From positions 24,105-88,104 of the forward strand of contig CAZGXI010000023.1 in assembly GCA_964529715.1 (NCBI GenBank): a stretch of 64,000 nt of DNA, given 5' to 3'. A program made the translations under genes and the position numbers. Under the pieces are notes generated by a model. The model was not told where the DNA came from. It did not search any database and worked only from the letters and a program-made list of their open reading frames with translations. Source of the DNA: CAZGXI01 sp964529715. Its GTDB lineage: Bacteria > Chloroflexota > Anaerolineae > Aggregatilineales > Ch27. Of the stretch, positions 37,145-46,302 are shown piece after piece; position 1 is the stretch's first letter; each line of letters starts with the position of its first letter.

Positions 37145-38329
37145 TCAGTTGACTGTCTCGAAGATGCCCGCCGCGCCCATGCCGCCGCCGATGCACATCG
37201 TTACCATGCCGCGCCCACCGCCGCGCCGCCGCAGTTCGTGGAGCAGTTGCACGGTCAGCTTGGCCCCGGTTGCGCCGAGGGGATGGCCCAGCGCGATGGC
37301 TCCACCGTTTACGTTAACGATCTCTGGGTTCAGGGCCAGTTCGCGCAGCACGGCCAGGCTTTGGGCGGCGAACGCCTCGTTCAGTTCGATCAGGTCCAGG
37401 TCGTCTGGCGTAAGTCCGGTCCGGCGCAGCAGGCGCGGGACCGCCGCCACCGGCCCAATGCCCATGATCTCCGGCGGCACGCCCGTCACGTCGAAGCCGA
37501 CGAAGCGCGCTAGGGGCTGCACACCCAACCGTGCCGCCGTACCTGCTTCCATCAGGATCACGCCTGCTGCGCCATCGCTGAGCGGGGAGGCGTTGCCTGC
37601 CGTCACCGTGCCGTCTTGCTTGAAAGCCGGTTTGAGCTTTGCCAGGGCTTCTACGGTGGTATCGCGCCGCAGGTGTTCGTCTTCCTTGAGGATCACCGTC
37701 TGGCGGAGCACCTGCCCATCCGGTCCCAGGGATACTTCCTCAAAAGCAAACGGGACGATTTCCTCGGCGAACTTGCCGGCATCCTGGGCAGCGGCGGCTT
37801 TCTGGTGGCTGCGATAGGCGAATTCATCCTGCGCCTCGCGGGTGATGCCATACCGCTCAGCGACGCGCTCTGCCGTCAGCCCCATGTTCATGTAGACGCC
37901 GGGGTTGTGTTCGGCCAGCGTGGGGTTAGGGCTGACATGGAAGCCTGTCATGGGTACGGCGCTCATCGATTCTACCCCTCCGGCAATGATCACATCCGCG
38001 CCGCCGGCGACGACCCGCTCAGCAGCGGCGGCAATAGCCTGCAGGCCGCTGGCGCAAAAGCGGTTGATCGTCTGGGCGGGAACCTCCACCGGCAGCCCGG
38101 CCAGGATAGCCGTCGCGCGCGCCACATTGAGGCCCTGTGGCCCTTCTGGAAAGGCGCAGCCCAGGACAACGTCGTCGATTTGCGCCGGGTCGAGTTTGCC
38201 TTCTACCTGGCGCAGCAGGTCGCGGATCACGGTCGCTGCCATATCCTCTGGACGGGCGTTGCGGGCGAGGCCTTTTTTCGATTTTCCCACTGCCGTGCGA
38301 GCCAGCGCCACAATAACCGCTTCTCTCAT
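37145..38329 (-). CDS. Acetyl-CoA C-acyltransferase (thiolase)
   Basis: A 394-residue thiolase catalysing the last step of beta-oxidation (or condensation of acetyl-CoA). Nucleophilic Cys92 in INRFCASGLQAIA, GGVESMSAVPM, LNEAFAAQSLAVL, the active His in NVNGGAIALGHPLGATGA, and the second Cys in MCIGGGMGAAGIFE are all present. Its start overlaps the stop of the uracil-DNA glycosylase-like gene (ATGA), so they are cotranscribed from the CorA side. It likely works with the fused dehydrogenase/hydratase gene 1.7 kb upstream. Confidence 0.92.
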   Translation of the reverse strand: MREAVIVALARTAVGKSKKGLARNARPEDMAATVIRDLLRQVEGKLDPAQIDDVVLGCAFPEGPQGLNVARATAILAGLPVEVPAQTINRFCASGLQAIAAAAERVVAGGADVIIAGGVESMSAVPMTGFHVSPNPTLAEHNPGVYMNMGLTAERVAERYGITREAQDEFAYRSHQKAAAAQDAGKFAEEIVPFAFEEVSLGPDGQVLRQTVILKEDEHLRRDTTVEALAKLKPAFKQDGTVTAGNASPLSDGAAGVILMEAGTAARLGVQPLARFVGFDVTGVPPEIMGIGPVAAVPRLLRRTGLTPDDLDLIELNEAFAAQSLAVLRELALNPEIVNVNGGAIALGHPLGATGAKLTVQLLHELRRRGGGRGMVTMCIGGGMGAAGIFETVN

Positions 38330-38994
38330 CGCGCGCCACTCCTTGCATTTAACGCCTGCACAATCTGATCGACGCCGCTGACGAAGTCGTGCTTGCCGCC
38401 CTGCGACGGGTGGCGCACCTTGCGATGGGGAATGCCCAGCCGTTTAAGCGTGGTTTCTGCCTTGTTGCCGACGGCGACTACCACTTCTACCGGGAACAGG
38501 TCCAGCATCCACCGCACGAACGGCTCGCCCAGGTCCAGTTCCGACGCGCGCGGCGGGCGGTTAGACCAGGGATTGCCGGCCTTGAACGGGTGGAAAGGAA
38601 AGGCCGGCCAGATCACCGGCAGTGGATCAAGCCGGGCAATGGTGCCCCAGACAATCGTGCCGCTCGGCTCCCGACGAATCTTTCCGCGCTCGACGGTTGC
38701 CCGGTAGCCGCGCTCTACGCCGAACAACCCGATCGGCGGGGCATCTGGCCCGACGCGGTCGTGGATCAGCGTGTACTCGCTGGTGAAAGGAAGTCCGGTC
38801 AGGCGCATCCCCTGATAGCCGGGCGCTTCGCCGAACAGCAGCAGGCGCGGGCGGCGCTCCACCATCGCGCGCAGGTAGAGGCGCAGGTTGTCCCGGCGGA
38901 CGGCGTTTGCCTCCACGTCGTAGGCGTACTGGTTGAAGGCGTCGTCGGCGGGCCGGACCCGCGCCAGACGGTCGATGAAATCCTCGAAGGACAT
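38326..38994 (-). CDS. Uracil-DNA glycosylase superfamily protein
   Basis: A 222-residue protein with the UDG-fold signatures LLLFGEAPGYQGMRLTGLPFTSEYTL (motif 1, GEAPG) and HPSQGGKHDF (motif 2, His). There are no clustered Cys residues, so the 4Fe-4S cluster of family 4 enzymes is absent. It probably excises uracil or another damaged base, but its subfamily is unclear. The start is ATG 38994 behind TGAGG, 8 bp after the CorA stop. It sits between CorA and thiolase in one tight minus-strand run with no functional link evident. Confidence 0.7.
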   Translation of the reverse strand: MSFEDFIDRLARVRPADDAFNQYAYDVEANAVRRDNLRLYLRAMVERRPRLLLFGEAPGYQGMRLTGLPFTSEYTLIHDRVGPDAPPIGLFGVERGYRATVERGKIRREPSGTIVWGTIARLDPLPVIWPAFPFHPFKAGNPWSNRPPRASELDLGEPFVRWMLDLFPVEVVVAVGNKAETTLKRLGIPHRKVRHPSQGGKHDFVSGVDQIVQALNARSGAR

Positions 38995-39002
38995 ATCCGG
39001 CC

Positions 39003-39959
39003 TCAGTACCATTTCAACCTGCGGAAGATCACCAGCAACAGCGCCACTGTCCCGCCCATGAGCGCGATCACAAACGGCACGCCCCAGGGCGCATCGAAGG
39101 GCGGCCACGTCTGTGCGAAGTTCATGCCATAGAAGCCGCCGATCACCGTCATGAAGCCGATCACCACCGTGTAGACGGTCAGGCGGTTGACGACCTGGTT
39201 CAGCCGGTTCGACACCGACGACATATACAGGTCCATCATGCCCGTCAGCGTGTCACGGAAGGTGTTTACCGTGTCGGCGATCCACAGCAGGTGATCGGAC
39301 ACGTCACGCAGGTATGGTTGTAAGGCAGCCTGGTCGATGAACGGCAGTTGATGGTGATTCAACACGTTCATCATCTCGCGCTGCGGCCACACCACGCGCC
39401 ACATATCGATTAGCTCACGCTTGAGTTCAAACAGCCGATTCAACAGTTCAGGTGTAGGTTGGATGAGCACGCGGTCGCCCAGGTTCTCGATCTCCTCGGC
39501 CAGGTCGTCCAGCACGGGGAAGTAGGCGTCCACCACCACGTCCAGCACAATATACAGCAGCGTGCTGATCGACATCTGCGCCGCGCCGGTGTGATCGATG
39601 CGGGTCTCGATCTCACCGATCAGCGGTTCGACTCCCTGGTGAACGGTGACGACATAGTTGCGCCCGACGAAGACGTCCAGCTCGCGGAACACCATGCCGT
39701 CCCGTCCTGCGCTGAATGAGTTCAGGATGAGAAACAGGTAGCCACTGTATTCTTCGACTTTGGGACGTTGGCGCTGGTTGCGCGTGTCCTCGATAGCCAG
39801 CGGATGAAAGTGGAACACCTCCGCCATGATGCGGACGTGCATTTCCGTCGGGCCAGCGATGTCTACCCAGACTGTGCCGCTCTCCGACGCCAACAGCGCC
39901 GGGAGATCGACGGCCTGTGCTTCCTGTGCGCCCTGCGGATCGAAAACAGTGATCTTCAT
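39003..39959 (-). CDS. corA: CorA family magnesium/divalent cation transporter
   Basis: A 318-residue channel. The N-terminal cytoplasmic alpha/beta domain includes HPLAIEDTRNQRQRPKVEEYSGYLFLIL. The long stalk helix precedes two C-terminal membrane helices with the signature YGMNF between them (VVIGFMTVIGGFYGMNF, then PFVIALMGGTVALLLVIFRRLKWY). CorA pentamers carry Mg2+ inward. An ATG one codon after a GTG is used as the start. Confidence 0.92.
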   Translation of the reverse strand: MKITVFDPQGAQEAQAVDLPALLASESGTVWVDIAGPTEMHVRIMAEVFHFHPLAIEDTRNQRQRPKVEEYSGYLFLILNSFSAGRDGMVFRELDVFVGRNYVVTVHQGVEPLIGEIETRIDHTGAAQMSISTLLYIVLDVVVDAYFPVLDDLAEEIENLGDRVLIQPTPELLNRLFELKRELIDMWRVVWPQREMMNVLNHHQLPFIDQAALQPYLRDVSDHLLWIADTVNTFRDTLTGMMDLYMSSVSNRLNQVVNRLTVYTVVIGFMTVIGGFYGMNFAQTWPPFDAPWGVPFVIALMGGTVALLLVIFRRLKWY

Positions 39960-40040
39960 CACGAACGTTCATCCCAGTTCTTGTGGCTAAGGTTTGCGGT
40001 GTGCGGATAGGCCGTCTGCGTCATCCACGCGCTGTCGCAG

Positions 40041-42437
40041 TCAATTCCGCAGCGGCTTGCCGAACTGAAGCATATGTCCCAGGCGCTCCTGAGTCTTGGG
40101 TTCACCCGCCAGGCTGACCAGTGCCTCGCGTTCCAGGTCGAGAATATATTGTTCGGGCACCCAGCCCGGCTCGCTCAGGTCGCCGCCGCACAGCACATAG
40201 GCCAGTTTACCCGCGATTTTCGCATCATGCTCGCTGGCATAGCCGCCCTGGACCAGCCCCCACACCGCCACGCGCAGCGCGGCCAGCGCATCGCGCCCCG
40301 CCGCCCAGATTTTCTGTGGCGGCAGCGGCGTGTAGCCTTGCGCAGCCAGTTCGAGCGCCGTGCGTTTGGCTTCGGTCAGCAGGTGATCACGGTTCATCAC
40401 GATCCGGTCTGCCCGGCTGAGAAAGCCCATCTCGCGTGCCTGCCTGGCGCTCTCGGCCACTTTTGCCAGCGCGATCTGCTCGAACACCTTTTGTAGATGC
40501 GGCAGCGCGTCGGCATTTGGCGTTTCCATCACCGGGTTAACCACGCGGCGCAGCATCTCCTTGCTGCCACCCCAGGCCGGGATCAGGCCAACGCCCATTT
40601 CCACCAAGCCGATGTACAGCTCCGCATGAGCCACGATGCGGCTGCCCGCCATCGTGAACTCCGCGCCACCGCCCAGAGCCAATCCGAATGGCGCGACGAC
40701 GACCGGTTTGGGGGCGTAGCGGAAGGCCTGTAACAGGTTTTGCCCCTGTCGCACCGCCTCGTGCAGTTGCTCCCACATTTGCTGCTGGCCAAGCATCATG
40801 ATCAAGAAAATGTTCGCGCCTGCCGAGAACTGCTCGCCCTGGTTGCCCACCACCAGGGCGTCGAAGTCACTTTGCAGGCGGTCCAGCGCCTTCCAGCCGA
40901 TCTGGATGATGTCCTCGTCAATGGCGTTGACCTTGCTATGGAATTCCAGCAGCGCCACGCCGTCGCCCAGGTCGATCAGGCTGGCCCCCATGTTACGTTC
41001 AACTTCTTTCCCGGCAGCGCGCAGGTCGTTGAGGACGATCACGTTTTTGCTGCTGGGCAGATCGACGTAGCTTTGACGGCTGGGATCGTAATAGCCGGTC
41101 ACGATGCCGCGTTCATCCCGCCGATAGAAGGTCGGGCAGCCCGCTGCCAACATATCTTTTACCCATCCGGCAACCGGATAGCCATCCTGCTCCATGCGCG
41201 CAACCGACTCGGCCACGCCGATGGCATCCCAGATTTCAAATGGGCCGAGTTCGTGGTTGAAGCCCCACTTGTTGGCATTGTTGATACTCAGGATGTCGTC
41301 GGCGACCTCGCCCAACATGCGCGAGGCGTAGGAGAGGTAGAAGGCGTGCAGCGCCCACAGGTACTTCGCGGCGCGGTCGTCCTCGGCGATCAGCGCCTTG
41401 ATGCGTGCGCCGGTATCTTCGATTTTGCGATGTTTGCCCACGCTCTCAAAGCGCGGCTTGGCAGGCGGCTCGTACTCGAACGTGTGCAGGTTAAGCGCCC
41501 AATACTGTTTTTCCCCGTCTACCAGCACGGCCTTGTAAAAGCCCTGGCCGCTCTTGTTGCCCAGCCAGCCCTCGGCCAGCAATCTTTGAAGCACCTGGAC
41601 CACCAGTTCATTCCGCAGCCATTCCCGTTCGGGATCGTCTGGGAGCGCGGCGTACAGGTTTTCGCTCACGTGGGCCACTACATCGTTGCCTACCAGGTCA
41701 TTCAGGCGAAAAGTGGCCGTTTTGGGTCGTCCGATCAGGCTGCCCGTGAGGCTGTCTACCTCCTCCACTGTGTAGCCGCCTGCGATGGCCTCGGCGATGG
41801 AGCGGCTGCCGACGATGCTGATAAAGCGGTTAGCGATGAAGTTAGGCGTATCCTTGCAGCACACCACGCCTTTGCCAAGCGTCCTGGTGGCGTAGGTCAT
41901 CATGAAGTCCAACACTGCCGGGTCGGTGTGCGCGTGCGGGATGATCTCCAGCAGCTTGAGGTAGCGTGGCGGGTTGAAGAAGTGTGTTCCCAAAAAGTGC
42001 TGTTGAAAGTTCTCGCCACGCCCTTCCGCAATGGCATTGATGCTCAGGCCCGACGTGTTGGTGCTGACAATGCAGCCCGCTTTACGGATGGCCTCGATCT
42101 GCGCCATGAGTCGCTGCTTAACATCCAGCCGCTCGATCACGGCCTCGACGATCCAGTCGGCGTCGGCCAACAGGCCGAAGTTATCCTCGATGTTGCCCGG
42201 CGTGATCAGGTCCAGGTCGGCTTCGCTGTAAAGTTGCGCCGGGCGGCTTTTCTTCATCGCCTCGATGTTCTTCAACACGATGGCATTGCGCTGCTCCGGC
42301 GGGTCGCCGAGATGGGTATCTGGGGCGGGGATGTCCAGCAGTGTCACGCGCACGCCCACCCCGGCCAGCAGCGCCGCGATCCCACTGCCCATCGTGCCAG
42401 AACCGATCACCGCCGCCTTGCGAATCTGGTAGGTCAT
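40041..42437 (-). CDS. fadN: Fused 3-hydroxyacyl-CoA dehydrogenase / enoyl-CoA hydratase (FadN-type)
   Basis: A 798-residue bifunctional beta-oxidation enzyme. N-terminal NAD-binding GSGTMGSGIAALLAG (12-26), STNTSGLSINAIAEG, HFFNPPRYLKLLEIIPH (catalytic His region), CKDTPNFIANRFISI, and the dehydrogenase C-domain are followed by a hydratase-like crotonase domain (VALLEFHSKVNAIDEDII, VGNQGEQFSAGANIFLI, PFGLALGGGAEFTMAGSRIVAHAELYIGLVEMGVGLIPAWGGSKEML). This order, dehydrogenase before hydratase, is that of Bacillus FadN, the reverse of E. coli FadB. It starts behind AGAAGGA. Confidence 0.9.
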   Translation of the reverse strand: MTYQIRKAAVIGSGTMGSGIAALLAGVGVRVTLLDIPAPDTHLGDPPEQRNAIVLKNIEAMKKSRPAQLYSEADLDLITPGNIEDNFGLLADADWIVEAVIERLDVKQRLMAQIEAIRKAGCIVSTNTSGLSINAIAEGRGENFQQHFLGTHFFNPPRYLKLLEIIPHAHTDPAVLDFMMTYATRTLGKGVVCCKDTPNFIANRFISIVGSRSIAEAIAGGYTVEEVDSLTGSLIGRPKTATFRLNDLVGNDVVAHVSENLYAALPDDPEREWLRNELVVQVLQRLLAEGWLGNKSGQGFYKAVLVDGEKQYWALNLHTFEYEPPAKPRFESVGKHRKIEDTGARIKALIAEDDRAAKYLWALHAFYLSYASRMLGEVADDILSINNANKWGFNHELGPFEIWDAIGVAESVARMEQDGYPVAGWVKDMLAAGCPTFYRRDERGIVTGYYDPSRQSYVDLPSSKNVIVLNDLRAAGKEVERNMGASLIDLGDGVALLEFHSKVNAIDEDIIQIGWKALDRLQSDFDALVVGNQGEQFSAGANIFLIMMLGQQQMWEQLHEAVRQGQNLLQAFRYAPKPVVVAPFGLALGGGAEFTMAGSRIVAHAELYIGLVEMGVGLIPAWGGSKEMLRRVVNPVMETPNADALPHLQKVFEQIALAKVAESARQAREMGFLSRADRIVMNRDHLLTEAKRTALELAAQGYTPLPPQKIWAAGRDALAALRVAVWGLVQGGYASEHDAKIAGKLAYVLCGGDLSEPGWVPEQYILDLEREALVSLAGEPKTQERLGHMLQFGKPLRN

Positions 42438-42499
42438 TTTGCGCCGTCCTTCTATCTAACCGCCAAGACGCCCAGCGCGCCAGAAAGAACGCTTTCGCG

Positions 42500-42521
42500 G
42501 CGGCGGAATGTCTTCCGCCGC
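42500..42521. repeat. Palindromic hairpin of the GCGGCGGAA family
   Basis: GCGGCGGAA and TTCCGCCGC form a perfect 9-bp stem with a TGTC loop, between the fadN start and the isochorismatase-like stop. The arms resemble those of the hairpin at 28928. The preceding ACCGCCAAGACGCC (about 42462) looks like another short dispersed repeat. Confidence 0.5.
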
Positions 42522-42533
42522 TACCCTACTCCT

Positions 42534-43055
42534 CTAAAACGCAATCTCGTTTGTGGACTTCAATACTGCCATCATGCCCAGCGTCTCGTTCTGCCACACG
42601 ATGATCTCCGGTGCAGTCAGGGAGCTGCCGTTATAAGTGCTGTGCGCGTCGCTGACCAGCGTCACATCGTAGCCCAGTTTGACGGCGCGGCGGGTGGTGG
42701 CAGTCACACAATATTCGCTTTGCATCCCGGCGATGACCAGCCGCTTCACGCCCCTGGAGTCCAGTTCGGCGCGTAAGGGCGTCTCGTGGAACGAGTCCGA
42801 CCTGTGCTTCTGGATCACAAGTTCGCCCTCGACCGGGGCCAGCGCCGGGTGAATCGCCCAGCCGGGTGTGCCTGGCTCATCGGGATCGCCCGGACCGCCG
42901 CAGTTCTGCACGTGGATCACCGGCGCGCCTGCGGCCCGCGCCCGCGCGATCAACTGCCGCAGGTTTTGCAGCACGGCGGCGCTGTTGTAGATCGGCGTCG
43001 GCTCGAACATGTTCACCTGCGCGTCGATGATCAACAAGGCAGTGTCTTTATTCAC
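42534..43055 (-). CDS. Isochorismatase-like cysteine hydrolase
   Basis: A 173-residue alpha/beta hydrolase of the isochorismatase/nicotinamidase superfamily. Triad residues are visible: Asp in ALLIIDAQVNMF, Lys in VIQKHRSDSFHETPL, and Cys in LVIAGMQSEYCVTATTRRAVKLGY. The TTRRAVKLGYDVTLVSDAHSTY block is typical. It starts at GTG behind GAGAGG. The substrate cannot be inferred; it is not obviously part of fatty-acid oxidation though located between those genes. Confidence 0.85.
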   Translation of the reverse strand: MNKDTALLIIDAQVNMFEPTPIYNSAAVLQNLRQLIARARAAGAPVIHVQNCGGPGDPDEPGTPGWAIHPALAPVEGELVIQKHRSDSFHETPLRAELDSRGVKRLVIAGMQSEYCVTATTRRAVKLGYDVTLVSDAHSTYNGSSLTAPEIIVWQNETLGMMAVLKSTNEIAF

Positions 43056-43083
43056 CCGCCAATCCTCTCTCCAAATCCGGTCC

Positions 43084-43111
43084 GTAGAGGCCCGTCATGG
43101 CGTGCTCCTAC
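43084..43111. repeat. Decayed REP-like palindrome
   Basis: GTAGAGG...CTCCTAC, 28 bp, matches the reverse complement of the perfect palindrome at 47427 in 25 of 28 positions. It lies in the 61-bp gap between two minus-strand genes. Confidence 0.55.
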
Positions 43112-43116
43112 TCGGA

Positions 43117-44382
43117 TCAATTCAACTCGCGGCTGCTATAACCCAAGATACGCCGCGCGACAATAAGCATGTTGATCTGATCTGTGCCTTCGTAGATCGA
43201 GTTAATACGTCCGTCTCGCATCCATTTCTCGACCAGCCATTCGCGGCTGTAGCCCATCATGCCGAGCAGTTCGACCGCCTTCTGGGTGATCCAGGTCACG
43301 GCTTTGCCGGCCTTCGCCTTCGCCATCGAGGCTTCCAGGCTGTTGCGCTCGCCTGCGTCGAGCATGTGGACGGCGCGCAGGGTCAACAGGTAGGCGGCCT
43401 TGAGCTGCGCCTCCATGTCGAGCACATCGCGCTGGATGGCGCTCAGTTCGTGGCGGGGACGATCATACGGAATCTCGACACCTTCCTTCTGCAAGACTTC
43501 CTTGACGAATTCCAGCGCCGCGCGCCCCACGCCGAGCGCGCTGGCGGCGACCAGCGGGCGGGAGGCGTCGAAGGTCGCCATCGCGCCCTTGAAGCCCGTT
43601 GTGCTGCTCTCGTCGCGCCTGCGCACTTCGGGATCGCCCAGAATGTTGTCGTAGGGGATGCGGGCGTCTTGCAGGCTGATCGAGACTGTGTCGCTGGCGC
43701 GGATGCCGTGCTTAAGCTCGGCTTTCGTCACCGTCACACCAGGTGTGCCCGCCTCGACGACGAACGACTTCATCCCGGCGCGGCCCGCCGAGCGATCCAC
43801 CGTCGCCCACACAACGACGATGCCGTTCGATTCCAACAGGGCCAGCCCGCCGGAGGTGACAAAAATCTTCTCGCCGTTGAGCACCCATTCGTTCGTGTCC
43901 GGGTCGAGCCGGGCGGTTGTCTGAATGGCGGCAGTGTCGGACCCGGCGCCCGGCTCGGTCATTGCCATCGCGCCCCATACCGGGGTGTCGCCTTCGGCGA
44001 AACGGCGCAGGAAGCGTTCCTTCTGCTCCGGCGTGCCGACGGCCTCGATGGCCGATCCGGCCAACTGCGCCGACGGCATACACAGGTACTGCCCGACATC
44101 GCCCCACGACAATGCCTCGACCAGCAGCATCAGGCGCAGGTAGGTTGTGCCAGGGCCTTTACGCTCTGGCTTGTTGGGATCGGGCGGGGCCAGCAGGCGA
44201 TCCAGGGTCGCTTTCTGAATATCCCGGAACACCGGCCATGTCACCTGAATGTATTCGGTCGGGCGCTCGTGTTCGTTCTCGTCCAGGCGGCGTGAGACCG
44301 GACGCATCACGCCTTCGGCGACGGCCTGCGCCAATTGCTTCTGCATCAGCACCCGTTCGGGAATCTCAAAACTGATCGCCAC
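43117..44382 (-). CDS. Acyl-CoA dehydrogenase
   Basis: A 421-residue FAD flavoenzyme that oxidises acyl-CoA to enoyl-CoA and reduces ETF. Motifs: AMTEPGAGSDTAAIQTTARLD (FAD/substrate loop), VLNGEKIFVTSGGLALL, RPLVAASALGVGRAALEF, AYLLTLRAVHML, and the catalytic region WMRDGRINSIYEGTDQINMLIVARRIL with the Glu of YEG. It starts at GTG behind AGGAGGGCAAG. It is flanked by the isochorismatase-like and glycosidase genes; its acyl specificity is unknown. Confidence 0.9.
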   Translation of the reverse strand: MAISFEIPERVLMQKQLAQAVAEGVMRPVSRRLDENEHERPTEYIQVTWPVFRDIQKATLDRLLAPPDPNKPERKGPGTTYLRLMLLVEALSWGDVGQYLCMPSAQLAGSAIEAVGTPEQKERFLRRFAEGDTPVWGAMAMTEPGAGSDTAAIQTTARLDPDTNEWVLNGEKIFVTSGGLALLESNGIVVVWATVDRSAGRAGMKSFVVEAGTPGVTVTKAELKHGIRASDTVSISLQDARIPYDNILGDPEVRRRDESSTTGFKGAMATFDASRPLVAASALGVGRAALEFVKEVLQKEGVEIPYDRPRHELSAIQRDVLDMEAQLKAAYLLTLRAVHMLDAGERNSLEASMAKAKAGKAVTWITQKAVELLGMMGYSREWLVEKWMRDGRINSIYEGTDQINMLIVARRILGYSSRELN

Positions 44383-44454
44383 CTTGCCCTCCTGACCTCA
44401 TAACTCTGCGAAGATCGCCTGGGATACCAGGGAGCGCCCCGGCGTTTGCATTCC

Positions 44455-46203
44455 TTACGACGAACTTTTCCACCGCTCGCGCAGACGGTGAGCAGCTAGC
44501 TTGGGCCGCCGATCCTGCGTGAAGACGCCTTTCAGATTCATGGCCCCCACGCGGTGGATCGCCTGCGCCGTCTTGAAGTCGCACAGATTCCACACGTGTT
44601 CGCCCACGATGTACGGCTTCTGGCGGAACAGGTCGCTGTAAGCCGCGATCATATCCGCTTGATATTCCTCGCTGAACATCTCCGGCGGCTGCATGTGCGT
44701 TCCAGCAACGGCATCTGCGCCGAACTCGGTGATAATTATCGGGCGGGGATATTTCTCGTGCAGCGCGTCCAGTTCCGCCGACAAGGCGCGCACGCCCGCG
44801 TCAAGCTGGCCACACTCGGTATACCAGCCGCGATAGCGGTTCAGGCAGATCACGTCGCCCAGGGCGATGGCTGCGTCTGCCAGCCCCAAATGGCTGACGA
44901 ACGTCACTGGGCGTGTGGGGTCAAGCTCGCGGGCCAGGGTGAACACTTCCTCAAAACAGGCGTGCGCCTCCGGGCGGCTGCTGTGCGGCTCGTTCGCCAG
45001 GCTCCACAGGATTACCGCCGGATGGTTTTTGTCGCGGGCGATGAGTTCGCGCGTTTGCTGCTTCCACACGGCCATGCGGCGCTCCAGACCATCCGGGCGG
45101 AAGAACAGGCCGACGGCGGGCGTCTCATCGATCACCAGAAAGCCCAGCCGGTCTGCCAGGTCCATCATCTGCTCGGAATAGGGATAGTGCGTGGTGCGGA
45201 AGGAATTCGCGCCTACCCAGTGCATCAGTTCGTAATCTTTGATCACCAGCGCAGGCAGGTAGCCGCGCCCGACCACCGGAAAATCCTCATGGCGGCCAAA
45301 GCCGCGCAGGTAGATCGGCTGCCCATTGAGCAGCAGGCGATCCCCTTCCACCGCCACTGTGCGGATGCCGATGGGCAGCGTGTAGCGGTCGAACGCCTCC
45401 CCGCCGCGCAGCAGTTCTACCGTCAGATCGTAAAGGGCAGGCGATTCCGGCGACCACAGCGTCGCGTTGGGCACCGTGAACACTGCTTCTGCCGACTCGT
45501 CCACCGCGGCGGCTTCTTCCACGATCTCCGCGCCGTGACCGCGCAGCGTCAGCCGCGCACGGGCCGCCTGGGCGGGCAGTCGTTCCAGCCGGACGTGCAC
45601 CGTCCCGCGTGCGCCGTCCATCTCCGTGACGACGGTGAGATCGGTGATCGCCTCCGGGTCGGTTGCGTAGAGCAGCACAGGGCGGTGAATCCCGGCGAAC
45701 GGGAAAAAGTCGAAACTCGTCGCCGGGTACTGGGTGTTGGTGAAGGCGTCGCGCGGGTCGGGCGGCACGTTCCCCGGCGGCACGCGGTCCGGGGCCAGCG
45801 CGCCGTCCACACGCACGACCAGGCGGTTATCCTCGGCGTGCAGCAGTGGCGTCACATCGAACGCGAACGGCAGATGGCCGCCTTCGTGCTCGCCCAGCCG
45901 AATGCCGTTCAACCACACTTCCGCCAGGTAGTTGACCGAGCCAAAGCGCAGATACACGCGCTTTTCCTGCCAGCCCCAGGGCAGGCTGAACCGGGTCTGA
46001 TACCAGCAGTCGCCCAGGGCATTGCGCACGTCGTCCAGCTGGCTGTTCCAGCTTCCGGGTACGGCAATCGGGCGACCACCGGAAAAGCCCGCTGCCCATC
46101 CTGCCGCACCCCCGGCGTGATCGGGATCGGGCCGGAAATCCCAGAAGCCAGACAGGTCGATGCACTGGCGCAGCGCGTTGTTCTGCGGAAAAAGCACGGT
46201 CAC
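44455..46203 (-). CDS. Glycoside hydrolase family 2 beta-glucuronidase-like enzyme
   Basis: A 582-residue intracellular glycosidase (no signal peptide). The sugar-binding domain starts LSGFWDFRPDPDHAGGAAGW and includes VPGSWNSQ and GSVNYLAEVWLNGIRLGEHEGGHLPFAFDVT. The Ig-like domain follows, then the TIM barrel with VGANSFRTTHYPYSEQMMDLADRLGFLVIDETPAVG, acid/base Glu in LWSLANEPHSS, and nucleophile Glu in IIITEFGADAVAGTHMQ. The closing HVWNLCDFKTAQAIHRVGAMNLKGVFTQDRRPK is typical of UidA-type beta-glucuronidases. It probably releases glucuronate (or galactose) from plant or host glycans. It starts at GTG near AGGAG. Confidence 0.88.
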   Translation of the reverse strand: MTVLFPQNNALRQCIDLSGFWDFRPDPDHAGGAAGWAAGFSGGRPIAVPGSWNSQLDDVRNALGDCWYQTRFSLPWGWQEKRVYLRFGSVNYLAEVWLNGIRLGEHEGGHLPFAFDVTPLLHAEDNRLVVRVDGALAPDRVPPGNVPPDPRDAFTNTQYPATSFDFFPFAGIHRPVLLYATDPEAITDLTVVTEMDGARGTVHVRLERLPAQAARARLTLRGHGAEIVEEAAAVDESAEAVFTVPNATLWSPESPALYDLTVELLRGGEAFDRYTLPIGIRTVAVEGDRLLLNGQPIYLRGFGRHEDFPVVGRGYLPALVIKDYELMHWVGANSFRTTHYPYSEQMMDLADRLGFLVIDETPAVGLFFRPDGLERRMAVWKQQTRELIARDKNHPAVILWSLANEPHSSRPEAHACFEEVFTLARELDPTRPVTFVSHLGLADAAIALGDVICLNRYRGWYTECGQLDAGVRALSAELDALHEKYPRPIIITEFGADAVAGTHMQPPEMFSEEYQADMIAAYSDLFRQKPYIVGEHVWNLCDFKTAQAIHRVGAMNLKGVFTQDRRPKLAAHRLRERWKSSS

Positions 46204-46225
46204 TCTCTCCTGTACAGAAAAGCGT

Positions 46226-46302
46226 TTACCGCAAAGGCCACAGAGGGCGCAAAGGGTTTACTGTTTTTCCGCTTTGTGCTCTTTGCGGACCTGGCGGTGA
46301 AA
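46226..46302. repeat. Imperfect inverted repeat of the CCGCAAAG type
   Basis: Begins TTTACCGCAAAGG and ends GCGGTGAAA, with internal GGGCGCAAAGGG and CTCTTTGCGG. It fills the gap between two minus-strand genes and is related to the repeats at 59286 and about 61424. Confidence 0.5.

Noticed and set aside
40740..42776. A 678-codon forward frame opposite fadN
   Set aside because: Antisense to a clear two-domain enzyme; no recognisable motif.
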